Assembly (NCBI RefSeq): GCF_011395035.1
Contig: NZ_CP024768.1
Location: 1,175,377 to 1,239,376 of the forward strand
Reading direction: 5' to 3'
DNA from: Pantoea cypripedii
Lineage (GTDB): Bacteria > Pseudomonadota > Gammaproteobacteria > Enterobacterales > Enterobacteriaceae
Length of the DNA: 64,000 nt
Position numbers and translations under genes: made by a program. The first letter of the stretch is position 1; each line of letters starts with the position of its first letter. Below the pieces are notes generated by a model, which worked only from the letters and a program-made list of their open reading frames with translations, was not told the DNA's origin and did no database searches. This document shows positions 33,752-43,100 of the stretch, one piece after another.

Positions 33752-34564
33752 ATGATGAGTAACTTCAGACTTCATCTCTTGAGTCTGTCGTTACTGGTTG
33801 GTGTAGCGGCCCCCTGGGCCGCTACTGCCCAGGCGTCAATCAGTAGCGTTGGCTCGGGCTCGGTCGAAGACCGTGTCACCACTCTTGAACGTATCTCCAA
33901 TGCCCAGGCTCAGCTTCTGCAGCAGTTGCAGCAGCAGATGAGTGATAACCAAAGCGATATTGATTCGCTGCGCGGGCAAATTCAGCAGAACACCTATCAG
34001 CTTAATCAGGTGATTGAGCGCCAGAAGCAGATCTACCAGCAGATCGACAGTTTGAGCAGCGGTAATAACGGTGCCCAGGCCAGCGGTGGCGGTGGTGATG
34101 CGACGGCGGCAGCCGCTGGTGCTGGTGCCGGTGCAGCAGCCGCTGATGCGGGCAGCAGTGCAGGCGCAGCCGCAGCACCGACGCAAAGCGGTGATGCCAA
34201 CAGCGACTACAACGCTGCCGTGGCGCTGATTCTGGAGAAGAAGCAGTATGATCAGGCCATTACGGCGCTGCAGGCATGGGTGAAGCGTTATCCTGATTCT
34301 ACCTATCAGCCCAATGCGAATTACTGGCTGGGGCAGTTGTTTTACAACAAGGGCAAAAAGGACGATGCGGCCTATTATTTTGCCACTGTGGTAAAAAACT
34401 ACCCGAAATCGCCTAAGGCTGCAGAAGCGTTGTTTAAGGTTGGGGTGATCATGCAGGAGAAGAACGATACGGCGAAAGCCAAAGCGGTCTACCAGCAGGT
34501 GATCAAACAATTCCCAAACAGCGAATCTGCCAAACTGGCTCAGAAACGTCTCGCCGGGTTGTAA
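33752..34564 (+). CDS. cpoB: Cell division coordinator CpoB (YbgF)
   Basis: A 270-residue periplasmic protein: signal peptide cut after AATAQA, N-terminal trimeric coiled coil (about 35-105, LERISNAQAQLLQQLQQQM), a low-complexity Ala/Gly linker longer than in E. coli (about 110-150), then TPR repeats (NPYWLGQL-like NYWLGQLFYNKGKKDDAAYYF, KNYPKSPKAAEALFKVGVIM). It coordinates Tol with PBP1B at division. Two adjacent ATGs exist; the first aligns with E. coli. Confidence 0.95.
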   Translation: MMSNFRLHLLSLSLLVGVAAPWAATAQASISSVGSGSVEDRVTTLERISNAQAQLLQQLQQQMSDNQSDIDSLRGQIQQNTYQLNQVIERQKQIYQQIDSLSSGNNGAQASGGGGDATAAAAGAGAGAAAADAGSSAGAAAAPTQSGDANSDYNAAVALILEKKQYDQAITALQAWVKRYPDSTYQPNANYWLGQLFYNKGKKDDAAYYFATVVKNYPKSPKAAEALFKVGVIMQEKNDTAKAKAVYQQVIKQFPNSESAKLAQKRLAGL

Positions 34565-34651
34565 TTTGTGCAGCACAGACCGGATTTCGTGTGATTTCTG
34601 GTCTTGCCGCATGAAAGGTAAGCAATTGAGTCAGTTGGTGGAAAATAAGGG

Positions 34652-34679
34652 TTGCGCTACCCCGCTAAATCAGTAATAT
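34652..34679 (+). promoter_or_regulatory. Promoter of the tRNA-Lys cluster
   Basis: TTGCGC (34652-34657), a 16-base spacer and TAATAT (34674-34679), followed by a GC-rich discriminator, as usual for stable-RNA promoters under stringent control. It sits 51 bases before the first tRNA. Confidence 0.65.
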
Positions 34680-34730
34680 ATGCCGCCGTTGCCGGGACAT
34701 ATCTTAACAAGTGTCGGCAGCGCTGAAGAT

Positions 34731-34806
34731 GGGTCGTTAGCTCAGTTGGTAGAGCAGTTGACTTTTAATCAATTGGTCGCAGGTTCGAATCCTGCACGAC
34801 CCACCA
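34731..34806 (+). tRNA. tRNA-Lys (anticodon TTT), copy 1
   Basis: 76 bases with an encoded CCA end. The acceptor stem GGGTCGT/ACGACCC, D-arm GCTCAGTTGGTAGAGC, anticodon loop CTTTTAA (anticodon TTT at 34764-34766) and TTCGAAT T-loop are all present. Confidence 0.98.
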
Positions 34807-34858
34807 TCTCAACCCTACCCGGTTCAGTGTTTTCTTCAGTTCGCTTCACAACCACGAT

Positions 34859-34934
34859 GGGTCGTTAGCTCAGTTGGTAGAGCAGTTGACTTTTAATCAA
34901 TTGGTCGCAGGTTCGAATCCTGCACGACCCACCA
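34859..34934 (+). tRNA. tRNA-Lys (anticodon TTT), copy 2
   Basis: Identical to copy 1 over all 76 bases, after a 52-base unrelated spacer. Confidence 0.98.
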
Positions 34935-34967
34935 TCTGGACGTTTTGGTTGTAAGCCCTCATCGAGC

Positions 34968-35043
34968 GGGTCGTTAGCTCAGTTGGTAGAGCAGTTGACT
35001 TTTAATCAATTGGTCGCAGGTTCGAATCCTGCACGACCCACCA
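34968..35043 (+). tRNA. tRNA-Lys (anticodon TTT), copy 3
   Basis: Identical to copies 1 and 2, after a 33-base spacer. In E. coli the same place holds interleaved Lys and Val tRNAs; no tRNA-Val is present here. Confidence 0.98.
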
Positions 35044-35051
35044 TTATGTAG

Positions 35052-35076
35052 AAAGGCGCCCTAAAGGCGCCTTTTT
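35052..35076 (+). terminator. Terminator of the tRNA cluster
   Basis: AAAGGCGCC (35052-35060) pairs with GGCGCCTTT (35066-35074), followed by more T. It ends seven bases before the stop of the convergent alkA-type gene. Confidence 0.9.
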
Positions 35077-35082
35077 GCTTTT

Positions 35083-36546
35083 CTACTTTATCGCGTTTAT
35101 CACGCCGCTACGCCAGATATGCAACACCGCATAGCTGCGCCACGGCCGCCACACCTGAGATAACAACTCTGCTTCCTTCGCACTGACGCCGCCGAGATTA
35201 TTACGAATGGCGATATCCTCTTTGGGAAACGCATCCGGCCAGCGCAGGGCGCGCATTGCAATATAGCTGGCGGTCCACGGCCCGACGCCTTTCAAGGTCA
35301 GTAGCTGTTGCACCACCACATCGGGATGTACCGCGCCATTAAAGCGTAATGCGCCTGAAGCACAAGCCTGCGCCAGCGCCATGATCGCCTGTGCACGTGC
35401 GCTGACGATGCCAAGTCTGGCGATATCATCCTGCGTCGCCGTTGCCAGCGATTCAGCACTGGGAGACAGGCGGGATAATTCAGGCCAGGGGGTCTCCATT
35501 GGCTCGCCAAAACGCTGCGCCACCCGGCTGCTTAACGTGGTGGCGGCTTTGACCGTGACCTGCTGGCCGAGAATTGCCCGCACGCCCAGCTCAAACCCGT
35601 CAAAGGCACCTGGTACACGCAGACCAGGGTAATTGGCCAGGCTCGGGGCCAGCAGAGGGTCCTGAGACAGCTGATCGGCGATACGCTGGGGTTGGGCATC
35701 CAAATCGAATAAATCGCGCAGGCGACGTAACAGGGCGGGTAGCACTGGGGTCAGGCTGGTGGTGAATTGCACCTTCAGCGCCTGTTTCCCGGCATCATGG
35801 CTGACACGCACCCAGCCACGACAGCCACCCAGCGCCACGGTGCGGTGATAAACACCATCCGCCACCCATTCCACTTCCTTCATAACGCGCTGTTGCAGGA
35901 AATCGAGTATCGCGTCCCAGTCATAGGGGGGACGATAGCTGAGGCGCAGCTCCGCGCTTTCCTGCAACTGTGTGCCGGAAGAGGGGGCGCTTTCTTTACG
36001 TAGCCGGGATGGCGTCATGCGATAGCGCGCCTGGAAAACATCATTAAAGCGGCGAAGACTGCGAAAACCACTGGCGAAGGCAATTTCCGTGACTGGCAGC
36101 GTGGTTTCGGTCAGTAGCTGCTTCGCCAGCAGCATGCGGCGTGTCTGGCGCAGTTCGAGCGGAGAAACGCCCAGTTCCTGCTGCACCACGCGTCTTAGCT
36201 GGCGCTCGCTCAAACCAAACTCGGTGGCAATCTCCGCCAGCGTCTCCTGCTCCTCAAGCAGCCCCTCCTCAATACGCCGAATCAGCCGATCGGCGATACG
36301 ATGATGGCTATCGACCGGCGCGAAGCCGGGGGCCAGCTCAGGACGACAGCGCAGGCAGGGGCGGAAATGCGCTTTCTCTGCGGCTTCGGCACTGGAAAAA
36401 AACAGGCAATTTTTCTGCATTGGCGCTTTCACCGGGCAAATCGGGCGGCAATAAATTCCGGTCGATGTCACACCGACAAAAAATAAACCGTCAAACCGGC
36501 TATCGCGTGAAGTCAGCGCCTGGTATGCAATGTCGGGATCAAACAT
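35083..36546 (-). CDS. Ada N-domain / AraC regulator / AlkA glycosylase fusion
   Basis: A 487-residue alkylation-repair fusion. Residues about 1-80 are the Ada N-terminal zinc domain with four Cys (C33, C37, C64, C67; FFVGVTSTGIYCRPICP and HFRPCLRCRPE); one of these takes methyl groups from phosphotriesters and switches the protein to an activator. Residues about 85-185 hold an AraC HTH (EIATEFGLSERQLRRVVQ and EIAFASGFRSLRRFNDVF). Residues about 205-487 are an AlkA 3-methyladenine glycosylase, with LKGVGPWTASYIAMRAL and catalytic D444 in FPKEDIAIR. I chose the ATG at 36546 because GGAG sits six bases before it; longer reads run into the ogt promoter. The Ada methyltransferase domain is supplied by divergent ogt. 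Confidence 0.93.
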   Translation of the reverse strand: MFDPDIAYQALTSRDSRFDGLFFVGVTSTGIYCRPICPVKAPMQKNCLFFSSAEAAEKAHFRPCLRCRPELAPGFAPVDSHHRIADRLIRRIEEGLLEEQETLAEIATEFGLSERQLRRVVQQELGVSPLELRQTRRMLLAKQLLTETTLPVTEIAFASGFRSLRRFNDVFQARYRMTPSRLRKESAPSSGTQLQESAELRLSYRPPYDWDAILDFLQQRVMKEVEWVADGVYHRTVALGGCRGWVRVSHDAGKQALKVQFTTSLTPVLPALLRRLRDLFDLDAQPQRIADQLSQDPLLAPSLANYPGLRVPGAFDGFELGVRAILGQQVTVKAATTLSSRVAQRFGEPMETPWPELSRLSPSAESLATATQDDIARLGIVSARAQAIMALAQACASGALRFNGAVHPDVVVQQLLTLKGVGPWTASYIAMRALRWPDAFPKEDIAIRNNLGGVSAKEAELLSQVWRPWRSYAVLHIWRSGVINAIK

Positions 36547-36593
36547 CATCGTCTCCAGCAAATAAATCGCATCCTCGCGCAACCCTGATGAGA

Positions 36594-36652
36594 AAACTGG
36601 CTGCTTTCGGACAGCTAACCAGTTTATCTGCATGACCGAAAACAGCCAGTTT
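36594..36652. promoter_or_regulatory. Inverted-repeat operator in the alkA-fusion/ogt divergent region
   Basis: Two 17-base arms (36594-36610 and 36636-36652) are complementary with one mismatch (AAACTGGCTGC... and ...CAGCCAGTTT), 25 bases apart. A third, partial copy (ACAGCTAACCAGTTTATC) lies between them. The right arm reaches the -35 position of an ogt promoter with extended -10 TGCGATAAT (36666-36674). Confidence 0.6.
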
Positions 36653-36704
36653 ATCACGCCAAAAGTGCGATAATGCTCCCCTGATATCAAGCCGGAGGCG
36701 CACC

Positions 36705-37190
36705 ATGTATCATGCAAAAATTATCCCGACGCCGGTCGGAGAACTCACGTTAATTGCCAGCAATAAGGGACTGTCAGCGATTCTGTGGGAAAATGAAGGT
36801 TCACAACGTATTCCGCTGAAGCCCATCAGCCGGGACGATCAACATCCGATTCTGTGTGAAACCGAACGCCAGCTGCGCGAATACTTCGCGGGGGAACGTC
36901 AGCATTTCGATCTGCCGTATGACACCGTCGGGACGGAGTTCCAGAAAAAAGTCTGGCAGGCGTTAATCACCATCCCCTTCGGTGAAACCCGCAGCTACCG
37001 TCAGATTGCTGAGCAAATTGGTAATCCGAAAGCGGTACGCGCAGTGGGGGCCGCGAATGGCAAAAACCCGTTATCGATCGTGGCACCTTGCCATCGTGTC
37101 ATCGGCAGCAATGGCAAACTGACGGGCTTCGCGGGCGGGCTGGCGGTAAAAGCGTTCCTGCTGGATCTTGAAGCCACGCCAAAAAGCTAA
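36705..37190 (+). CDS. ogt: Methylated-DNA-protein-cysteine methyltransferase (Ogt-like)
   Basis: A 161-residue suicide enzyme that moves methyl groups from O6-methylguanine to its own Cys, C129 in IVAPCHRVIGSNGKLTGFAGG. Other family motifs are TEFQKKVWQALITIPFGETRSYRQIAEQIG and RAVGAANGKNP, which hold the Arg finger and DNA-binding helix. GGAGG lies upstream. It faces away from the Ada-AlkA fusion, whose missing methyltransferase activity it complements; both may be induced by the fusion's regulator part. Confidence 0.94.
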   Translation: MYHAKIIPTPVGELTLIASNKGLSAILWENEGSQRIPLKPISRDDQHPILCETERQLREYFAGERQHFDLPYDTVGTEFQKKVWQALITIPFGETRSYRQIAEQIGNPKAVRAVGAANGKNPLSIVAPCHRVIGSNGKLTGFAGGLAVKAFLLDLEATPKS

Positions 37191-37226
37191 GCGGGTCACA
37201 GCCCGTATTTTCTGCATAAAAAAAGC

Positions 37227-37293
37227 ACGACACTCCCGGTCGGATCCGCTATCTTGTTTAGCATATAAAACAAGATGGCGGATCTGATGTCGT
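37227..37293. promoter_or_regulatory. NadR-type operator and long dyad upstream of nadA
   Basis: The core TGTTTA-N6-AAAACA (37255-37272) fits the NadR box TGTTTA-N6-TAAACA with one change. It is the centre of a 17-base inverted repeat (37243-37259 and 37268-37284, one mismatch), flanked by ACGACA/TGTCGT (37227-37232 and 37288-37293). NadR represses nadA in E. coli when NAD is plentiful. Confidence 0.7.
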
Positions 37294-37346
37294 CTTAGTG
37301 GTCATAAAGGCCATTTTGTTAAATTAAGAAAACCGAGAGCCGTGTC

Positions 37347-38408
37347 ATGAGCCTGATGTTCGATCCAGAAAGCGCGATCTATCCCTTCCCGCCGAAACCG
37401 GCGCGCCTCAGCCAGGATGAAAAAACCTTTTACATCGCCGAAATCAAACGGTTGCTGAAAGAACGTGATGCGGTGATGGTCGCGCATTACTACACCGATC
37501 CGGAGATTCAGGCGCTGGCGGAAGCCACCGGTGGCTGCGTGGCAGACTCGCTGGAGATGGCGCGGTTTGGCAGCACCCACCCGGCGTCAACGTTGCTGGT
37601 GGCGGGGGTGCGTTTTATGGGGGAAACCGCGAAAATCCTCAGCCCGGAAAAAACCGTGCTGATGCCCACGCTACAGGCGGAATGTTCACTCGATTTGGGC
37701 TGCCCAATTGAGGAGTTCAACCGATTTTGCGATGCGCACCCGGATCGCACCGTGGTGGTGTATGCCAACACCTCGGCAGCGGTAAAAGCGCGTGCCGACT
37801 GGGTGGTGACTTCAAGTATCGCGGTTGAACTGATTGAACATCTCGACAGCCTCGGTGAAAAGATTATCTGGGCACCGGATCGCCATCTGGGCCGCTATGT
37901 CACGCAGAAAACCGGGGCCGATGTGCTGTGCTGGCAGGGGGCCTGCATCGTCCATGACGAATTCAAAACCCAGGCACTGCAACGCATGAAGGCGCTCTAC
38001 CCGGAAGCGGCGGTGCTGGTGCACCCTGAATCCCCGCAGGCGATTGTTGATCTGGCTGATGCCGTGGGTTCCACCAGCCAGCTGATTCAGGCCGCGAAAA
38101 GCCTGCCGCATCCGCAAATGATTGTCGCCACTGACCGCGGCATCTTCTACAAAATGCAGCAGGCGGTGCCGGAAAAAGAACTGCTGGAAGCCCCCACTGC
38201 CGGAGAAGGGGCCACCTGCCGTAGCTGCGCCCATTGTCCGTGGATGGCGATGAACGGCTTGCAGGCGATTGCCGCGGGCCTGGCGCACGGTGGCAGCGAG
38301 CACGAAATCCATGTGGATGATGGATTGCGTGCAGCGGCATTGCTGCCGCTCAACCGCATGCTATCCTTTGCAGCGGAACTCAAACTCAAGGTGAAAGGGA
38401 ACGCCTGA
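37347..38408 (+). CDS. nadA: Quinolinate synthase NadA
   Basis: A 353-residue 4Fe-4S enzyme that condenses iminoaspartate with DHAP to quinolinate in NAD synthesis. Cluster ligands C113, C200 and C297 are in LQAECSLDLGCP, CWQGACIVHDEF and CRSCAHCPWMAMN, matching E. coli numbering. Motifs AHYYTDPEIQALAEATGG and PDRHLGRYV are present. It is followed after 30 bases by pnuC, the nicotinamide riboside carrier, so synthesis and salvage share control. Confidence 0.97.
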   Translation: MSLMFDPESAIYPFPPKPARLSQDEKTFYIAEIKRLLKERDAVMVAHYYTDPEIQALAEATGGCVADSLEMARFGSTHPASTLLVAGVRFMGETAKILSPEKTVLMPTLQAECSLDLGCPIEEFNRFCDAHPDRTVVVYANTSAAVKARADWVVTSSIAVELIEHLDSLGEKIIWAPDRHLGRYVTQKTGADVLCWQGACIVHDEFKTQALQRMKALYPEAAVLVHPESPQAIVDLADAVGSTSQLIQAAKSLPHPQMIVATDRGIFYKMQQAVPEKELLEAPTAGEGATCRSCAHCPWMAMNGLQAIAAGLAHGGSEHEIHVDDGLRAAALLPLNRMLSFAAELKLKVKGNA

Positions 38409-38438
38409 TGCGCCGCACCTTTCAGACAGGTGCCCGTT

Positions 38439-39158
38439 ATGGATTTCTTTAGCACACAAAATATTCTGGTTCATATTCCTCTTGGTGTCGGCGGCTACGA
38501 TCTTTCCTGGATCGAAGCGGTCGGCACCGTGGCTGGCCTGCTGTGCATCTGGCTGGCCAGCCTGGAAAAAATCATCAATTACTTCTTCGGCCTGATTAAC
38601 GTCACCCTGTTCGCGGTGATTTTCTTCCAGATCCAGCTGTATGCCAGCCTGCTGTTGCAGCTGTTTTTCTTCGTCGCCAATGTTTATGGCTGGTATGCGT
38701 GGAGTCGGCAAAATGCCGCCCAGGAAGCCGAATTGAAGATACGCTGGCTGCCGCTGCCCAAAGCGCTGGGTTGGGGGGCAGCCTGTGTCATTGGCATCGG
38801 CCTGATGACGTTGTATATCGATCCGGTGTTTGCCTTCCTCACCCGTATCGCGCTGAACATCATGCAGAGCATGGGGCTGCATGTGGTGATGCCACAATTG
38901 CAACCGGATGCCTTCCCGTTCTGGGATTCCTGCATGATGGTGTTGTCGATCGTGGCGATGATTCTGATGACGCGCAAATACGTGGAGAACTGGCTGCTGT
39001 GGGTGGTGATTAACGTGATAAGCGTGATGATTTTTGCCCGCCAGGGGGTGTATGCCATGTCACTGGAATACGTCATCCTGACGTTAATTGCGCTCAACGG
39101 TTCGCGGCTGTGGATCCAAAGCGCACGCGAACATGGCTCGCGCGCGCTTTCCTCTTAA
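38439..39158 (+). CDS. pnuC: Nicotinamide riboside transporter PnuC
   Basis: A 239-residue inner-membrane facilitator, the E. coli length, with seven helices. It begins MDFFSTQNILVHIP; signature stretches are ASLLLQLFFFVANVYGWYAW and LPLPKALGW. The ATG at 38439 gives the E. coli N-terminus with ACAGG upstream; a GTG nine bases earlier is less likely. Its TAA overlaps, in antiparallel fashion, the stop of zitB. Confidence 0.96.
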   Translation: MDFFSTQNILVHIPLGVGGYDLSWIEAVGTVAGLLCIWLASLEKIINYFFGLINVTLFAVIFFQIQLYASLLLQLFFFVANVYGWYAWSRQNAAQEAELKIRWLPLPKALGWGAACVIGIGLMTLYIDPVFAFLTRIALNIMQSMGLHVVMPQLQPDAFPFWDSCMMVLSIVAMILMTRKYVENWLLWVVINVISVMIFARQGVYAMSLEYVILTLIALNGSRLWIQSAREHGSRALSS

Positions 39159-40117
39159 TGATGATGTACGTGGCCTTCCAGCGCCTCATGATGAGAGTGG
39201 GCGTGCTGGTTATCCGGGGCAAAGCACAGCTCACAATCCTGCCAGTTGCAAGCCTGGTACTCCATCTGCACCGTGGCGTGAGCGATCTGATAATGCGTAT
39301 GCAGGTAACGATGGATACGCTCCAGCAGCGCGTCATGATCGTAGGGCGGGATGACGTGGACATGTAGCGTCAGCACCGGCTTCTCGCCCACCTGCCACAG
39401 ATGCACATGATGGACGTTACGTACCTCGGCGATATTCAGCGTCAGGTCGCGCTTCAGCTTATCCACATTGATATTGCCCGGTGCGCCTTCCAGCAGCTCG
39501 TGTAAACTCTCACGCAGCAGCGACCAGGCGCTGCGTACCACCAGCAGCGACACCAGCAACGACAGAATCGGATCGATCGGGGTCCAGCCGGTCCACATGA
39601 TAATCAGCGCAGCGACAATCGCCCCCACCGAACCCAGCAAATCGCCCAGCACATGCAGGGCGGCGGCACGCACGTTAAGATTCTTCTCTTCGCTGCCATG
39701 ATGCAGCAGCCAGAAGGAGAGCAGATTCGCCAGCAGCCCGGCAACGCCGATGGTCAGCATCAGACCACCCGCCACGGGTTGTGGCTGGTAAAAGCGCCGC
39801 AGCGCCTCCCAGACGATCATCACGGTTATCACCAGCAGGGCGATAGCGTTAACAAAGGCAGCGAGGGTGGTCAGACGCAGCAAGCCAAAGGTGTGACGCG
39901 CATTGGGTTTACGCTGTGAAAATTGTACTGCCAGCAATGCCATCAGCAGCGCAGCGGTATCGGTGAGCATATGACCGGCATCAGCGAGCAGTGCCAGCGA
40001 GCCGGAAATCCAGCCGCCGACAGCTTCCACCAGCATAAAAAGGGCGGTGATGCCAAACGCCGCCGCCAGTCGTGTACGGTTGCCGTCAGGCCCGCTGTGA
40101 GAATGGGTGTGTGCCAT
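39155..40117 (-). CDS. zitB: Zinc efflux transporter ZitB (CDF family)
   Basis: A 320-residue cation diffusion facilitator that exports zinc from the cytoplasm. Six membrane helices hold the HxxxD metal sites (ALLADAGHMLTDTAAL and AALHVLGDLLGSVGA), and both tails are His-rich (MAHTHSHS; HAHSHHEALEGHVHHH). Its start lies inside the end of the upstream sensor-kinase gene (32-base overlap), so the two are probably cotranscribed. In E. coli zitB stands alone. Confidence 0.95.
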   Translation of the reverse strand: MAHTHSHSGPDGNRTRLAAAFGITALFMLVEAVGGWISGSLALLADAGHMLTDTAALLMALLAVQFSQRKPNARHTFGLLRLTTLAAFVNAIALLVITVMIVWEALRRFYQPQPVAGGLMLTIGVAGLLANLLSFWLLHHGSEEKNLNVRAAALHVLGDLLGSVGAIVAALIIMWTGWTPIDPILSLLVSLLVVRSAWSLLRESLHELLEGAPGNINVDKLKRDLTLNIAEVRNVHHVHLWQVGEKPVLTLHVHVIPPYDHDALLERIHRYLHTHYQIAHATVQMEYQACNWQDCELCFAPDNQHAHSHHEALEGHVHHH

Positions 40118-43100
40118 AACTTTCCAGTTGTTTCAGTAACCTGTTAGTTAATGATATCAGTAAATCAAGCGATTCTGGTTCCAGCCGTTGCTGTTTTGCC
40201 GCATCCGCCAGTTGCTGGCAACGGGTCGCGATATCGTCGATACCCAGCAACAACCAGCTGCCTTTCATGCGATGGGAGGCACGCGCCAGTTCTGGCCAGT
40301 TCTGCCCCGCGCGGGCTGCCAACAGGGCATCACGATCCTGTATCAGGGTGCGTTGCAACGTCTGACAGATGCGCGGAATAAAGCTTTCGTTATGCTGTGC
40401 CAGGATGCGCAGGCTGTCTGACACAGCACTTAACGGGTCGTGCTCAGTGCGCGCCAGCAGGGGCGCGATAGCCCCCAGGGTGATGGGTTTAACCAGCAGG
40501 GCTTCATTGGGTTGCAGCGGCTGCTTCGCCAGCTGCGCATCGGCAGAACAAAGAATGCGTAAGGCTGCGGTGCCGCGTTGACGCTGGCGACGACGCAGGA
40601 TGCGCAGCAGGGTGACGCCATCGGGACGTGGCATCATCTGATCGATAAACAGCACGTCAAACGGTTGTTTAGCATCGGCGCGCAGCAACGCGCGTCCGTC
40701 ATCAAACACGTCGGCAGCGATCGCAAATGTTGCCAGTTGCTGCTGCATCACCAGCAAATTGGTGGGATGGTCGTCAACGATGGCTACGCGTAGCTGTGGA
40801 TACTGCGGCCAGCGGCTGGCGGTGGACTCCGGCCCGTTTTCGGCTAACTGAAGCGGCAACGTCACCTGGACGGTGGTGCCCACGCCGGGTGCGGAGGTCA
40901 GCGTCAGCGTGCCGCCCATACGCTGCACGATCTCGCGACAAATAAATAAGCCCAGACCGCTGCCTTGCACCGCAAGGGTTTTTCCGGAAGGGGCCTGATA
41001 CCAGGGTTCAAACAGTTGCGCCTGTTCCTCCAGCGGAATGCCGCTGCCGCTGTCAGCAACCATCAGCACGATGTTATCGCTTACCGCCAGTGTCAGGCGG
41101 ATATCTCCCACACGGGTAAACTTCAGCGCATTTGCCACCAGATTATTTACCACCTGTTGCAGACGATCGCCATCCAGCAGCACCGCCGCAGGCAGAGCGG
41201 TCAGAGCCTCCACCACCAGCTGTGGACCCGCATCACGCATCAGCGGATGATAAAACTGCTGTTGCTGCTGCAACCAGTGCGCCAGATCGATGGGGCGGGG
41301 TGACAGGCGGAAGCTGTGGCTTTCGATGCGGGCGTGATCCTGCAAATCGTTCAGCAGCGCCATTAGCGATCGTGCGCTGCTGTGCATCAGCTCAAGCCGG
41401 GGGCTGGGATGTTGCTCCTGTTCCAGCTCCAGCAGGCCGAGAATCGCCTGCATCGGCGTGCGCAACTCGTGGCTGGCGGTGGCCAGGAACTGGCTTTTCG
41501 CCGCATTGGCTCGTTCGGCCTGCTCGCGTTGCAGCCGTTCACGCCGCTGTTGCAGGTAACGACGCACCAGCAACAGCAGCAGCACCAGAATGGCGATACC
41601 TGCGGCGATCAGCACCAGCAGAGGCACATTGCGCATCGTCATGGTGGTGCCGGGTTGCGGTGGCATTGACCAGTTATCACGCATCTGGCTCAGGGTTTCC
41701 GGGGGGATTTGTTGCAGCGCCCGATCGAGTAACGCACGCAGCACCGGCTGCTGTGCGCTGATCTCGGGGGCCAGCGGCCAGGCAATATCACTGGCGGCAA
41801 ACGCCAGATGGATACGATTGCCATAGTGGCTGGCGATGCGCCAGCGGGCCGATAGCACATTATCCACCAGCGCATCGATCTGGCCGCTGTTCAGGGCCTG
41901 CCACAGCTGCGCACGATCGTCAAAAATCTGCGGCGTGATCCCGGCGGGCAGCATGCGTTGTGCCAGGTCGGCGCGCAGTATCCCCACCCGCTGCCCCTGC
42001 AGCCCCTGCCAGTTCATGGGCTGATGCGGGGTCAGGGTATAAATGCCCCAGATGGCGCGCCACACCGGCAGGGTGGTGGCACCATCCTGCGGGGGCAGCA
42101 CGCTCAGCATCACCTGCTGCTGTTGCAATAAGGTTTCGGCCTGCTGCGGGTTAGCCACCCAGCGTGGGGTAAAGCGCAGTCCGGTGCTCTGGCTAAGCGC
42201 ATTGAGTAAATCGATGGCGAAACCACGCGCATTGCCACTGGCGTCGCGATAGCTCCAGGGGGCGTTATCGGCTTCGGCGGCGTAGGGGATTTGCCGGTGC
42301 TGCGCCAGCCACTGCTGCTCAACGGGAGACAACATCAGGGTTTGCGTGTCCTGATAGCGCAGTAACGGCGGGCTCCAGCGTTGTCGCACCCGGTTACTGA
42401 ACTCGGCAGGCAACAGGCGCAGCTGTTGATTCAACCACTGGATCAACGCCGGATCGCGCGCCATTGCCCGTAGCGTGATGTCACCGGCACCAGGATCGGC
42501 GGTGATTTGATAAATCTGCCCTTGTTGCAACTGACTGAGCAGAAACCCGGCACTAGCTTCATCGGCCACCAGGTAATCACTTTGTTGATTGAACAGCGCG
42601 TACAGCGCCTGGAGATCCCCCGGCAAACTGTGCCAGCGGTGGGCGCGGACAAAGTTGTCCGGCAGCTGCGCCAGCGTGGACTGCGCCACGGTGAGCTGCG
42701 CGTTATGGCTGTTGAACATCACGGCACGTTGATTGTCCCGGTTGCGATAAATACGTACCGGGCTGCTGTACCAGCTATCGCTCAGCCCGATGCCGGGCGG
42801 CAGCGCAGCCTGTTCGGTGCTCAGCACCAGGTCCACTTCGCCGCGCCGCAGCGCGGCCAGTTGCTGGCTCAGGTCGGGATAACTTTCCAGTACGAAATGG
42901 CTCCCGGTGAGCTGGCTGAGGGCGCTGAGATAATCCGCGTCGATACCCCAGATTTGATCGCCGATGCGCATCGCCCAGGGGGCGCTGTTTTGTGCCGGTA
43001 GCGCCACGCGCAGCGGTGAAGTGGGCCAGGGCGTGCTGTGCGGCGCTGGCATCATCACGGGCAGCATCACGCTGCTGGCCGGTTGTAAATCAGCCTGCGC

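Noticed and set aside
34680..34868. Short open frame across the first tRNA-Lys
   Set aside because: It covers a perfect tRNA gene and part of another, so coding is not plausible.
36547..36717. Longer N-terminus for the Ada-AlkA fusion
   Set aside because: It would cross the inverted-repeat operator and the ogt start; the added residues show no Ada homology.
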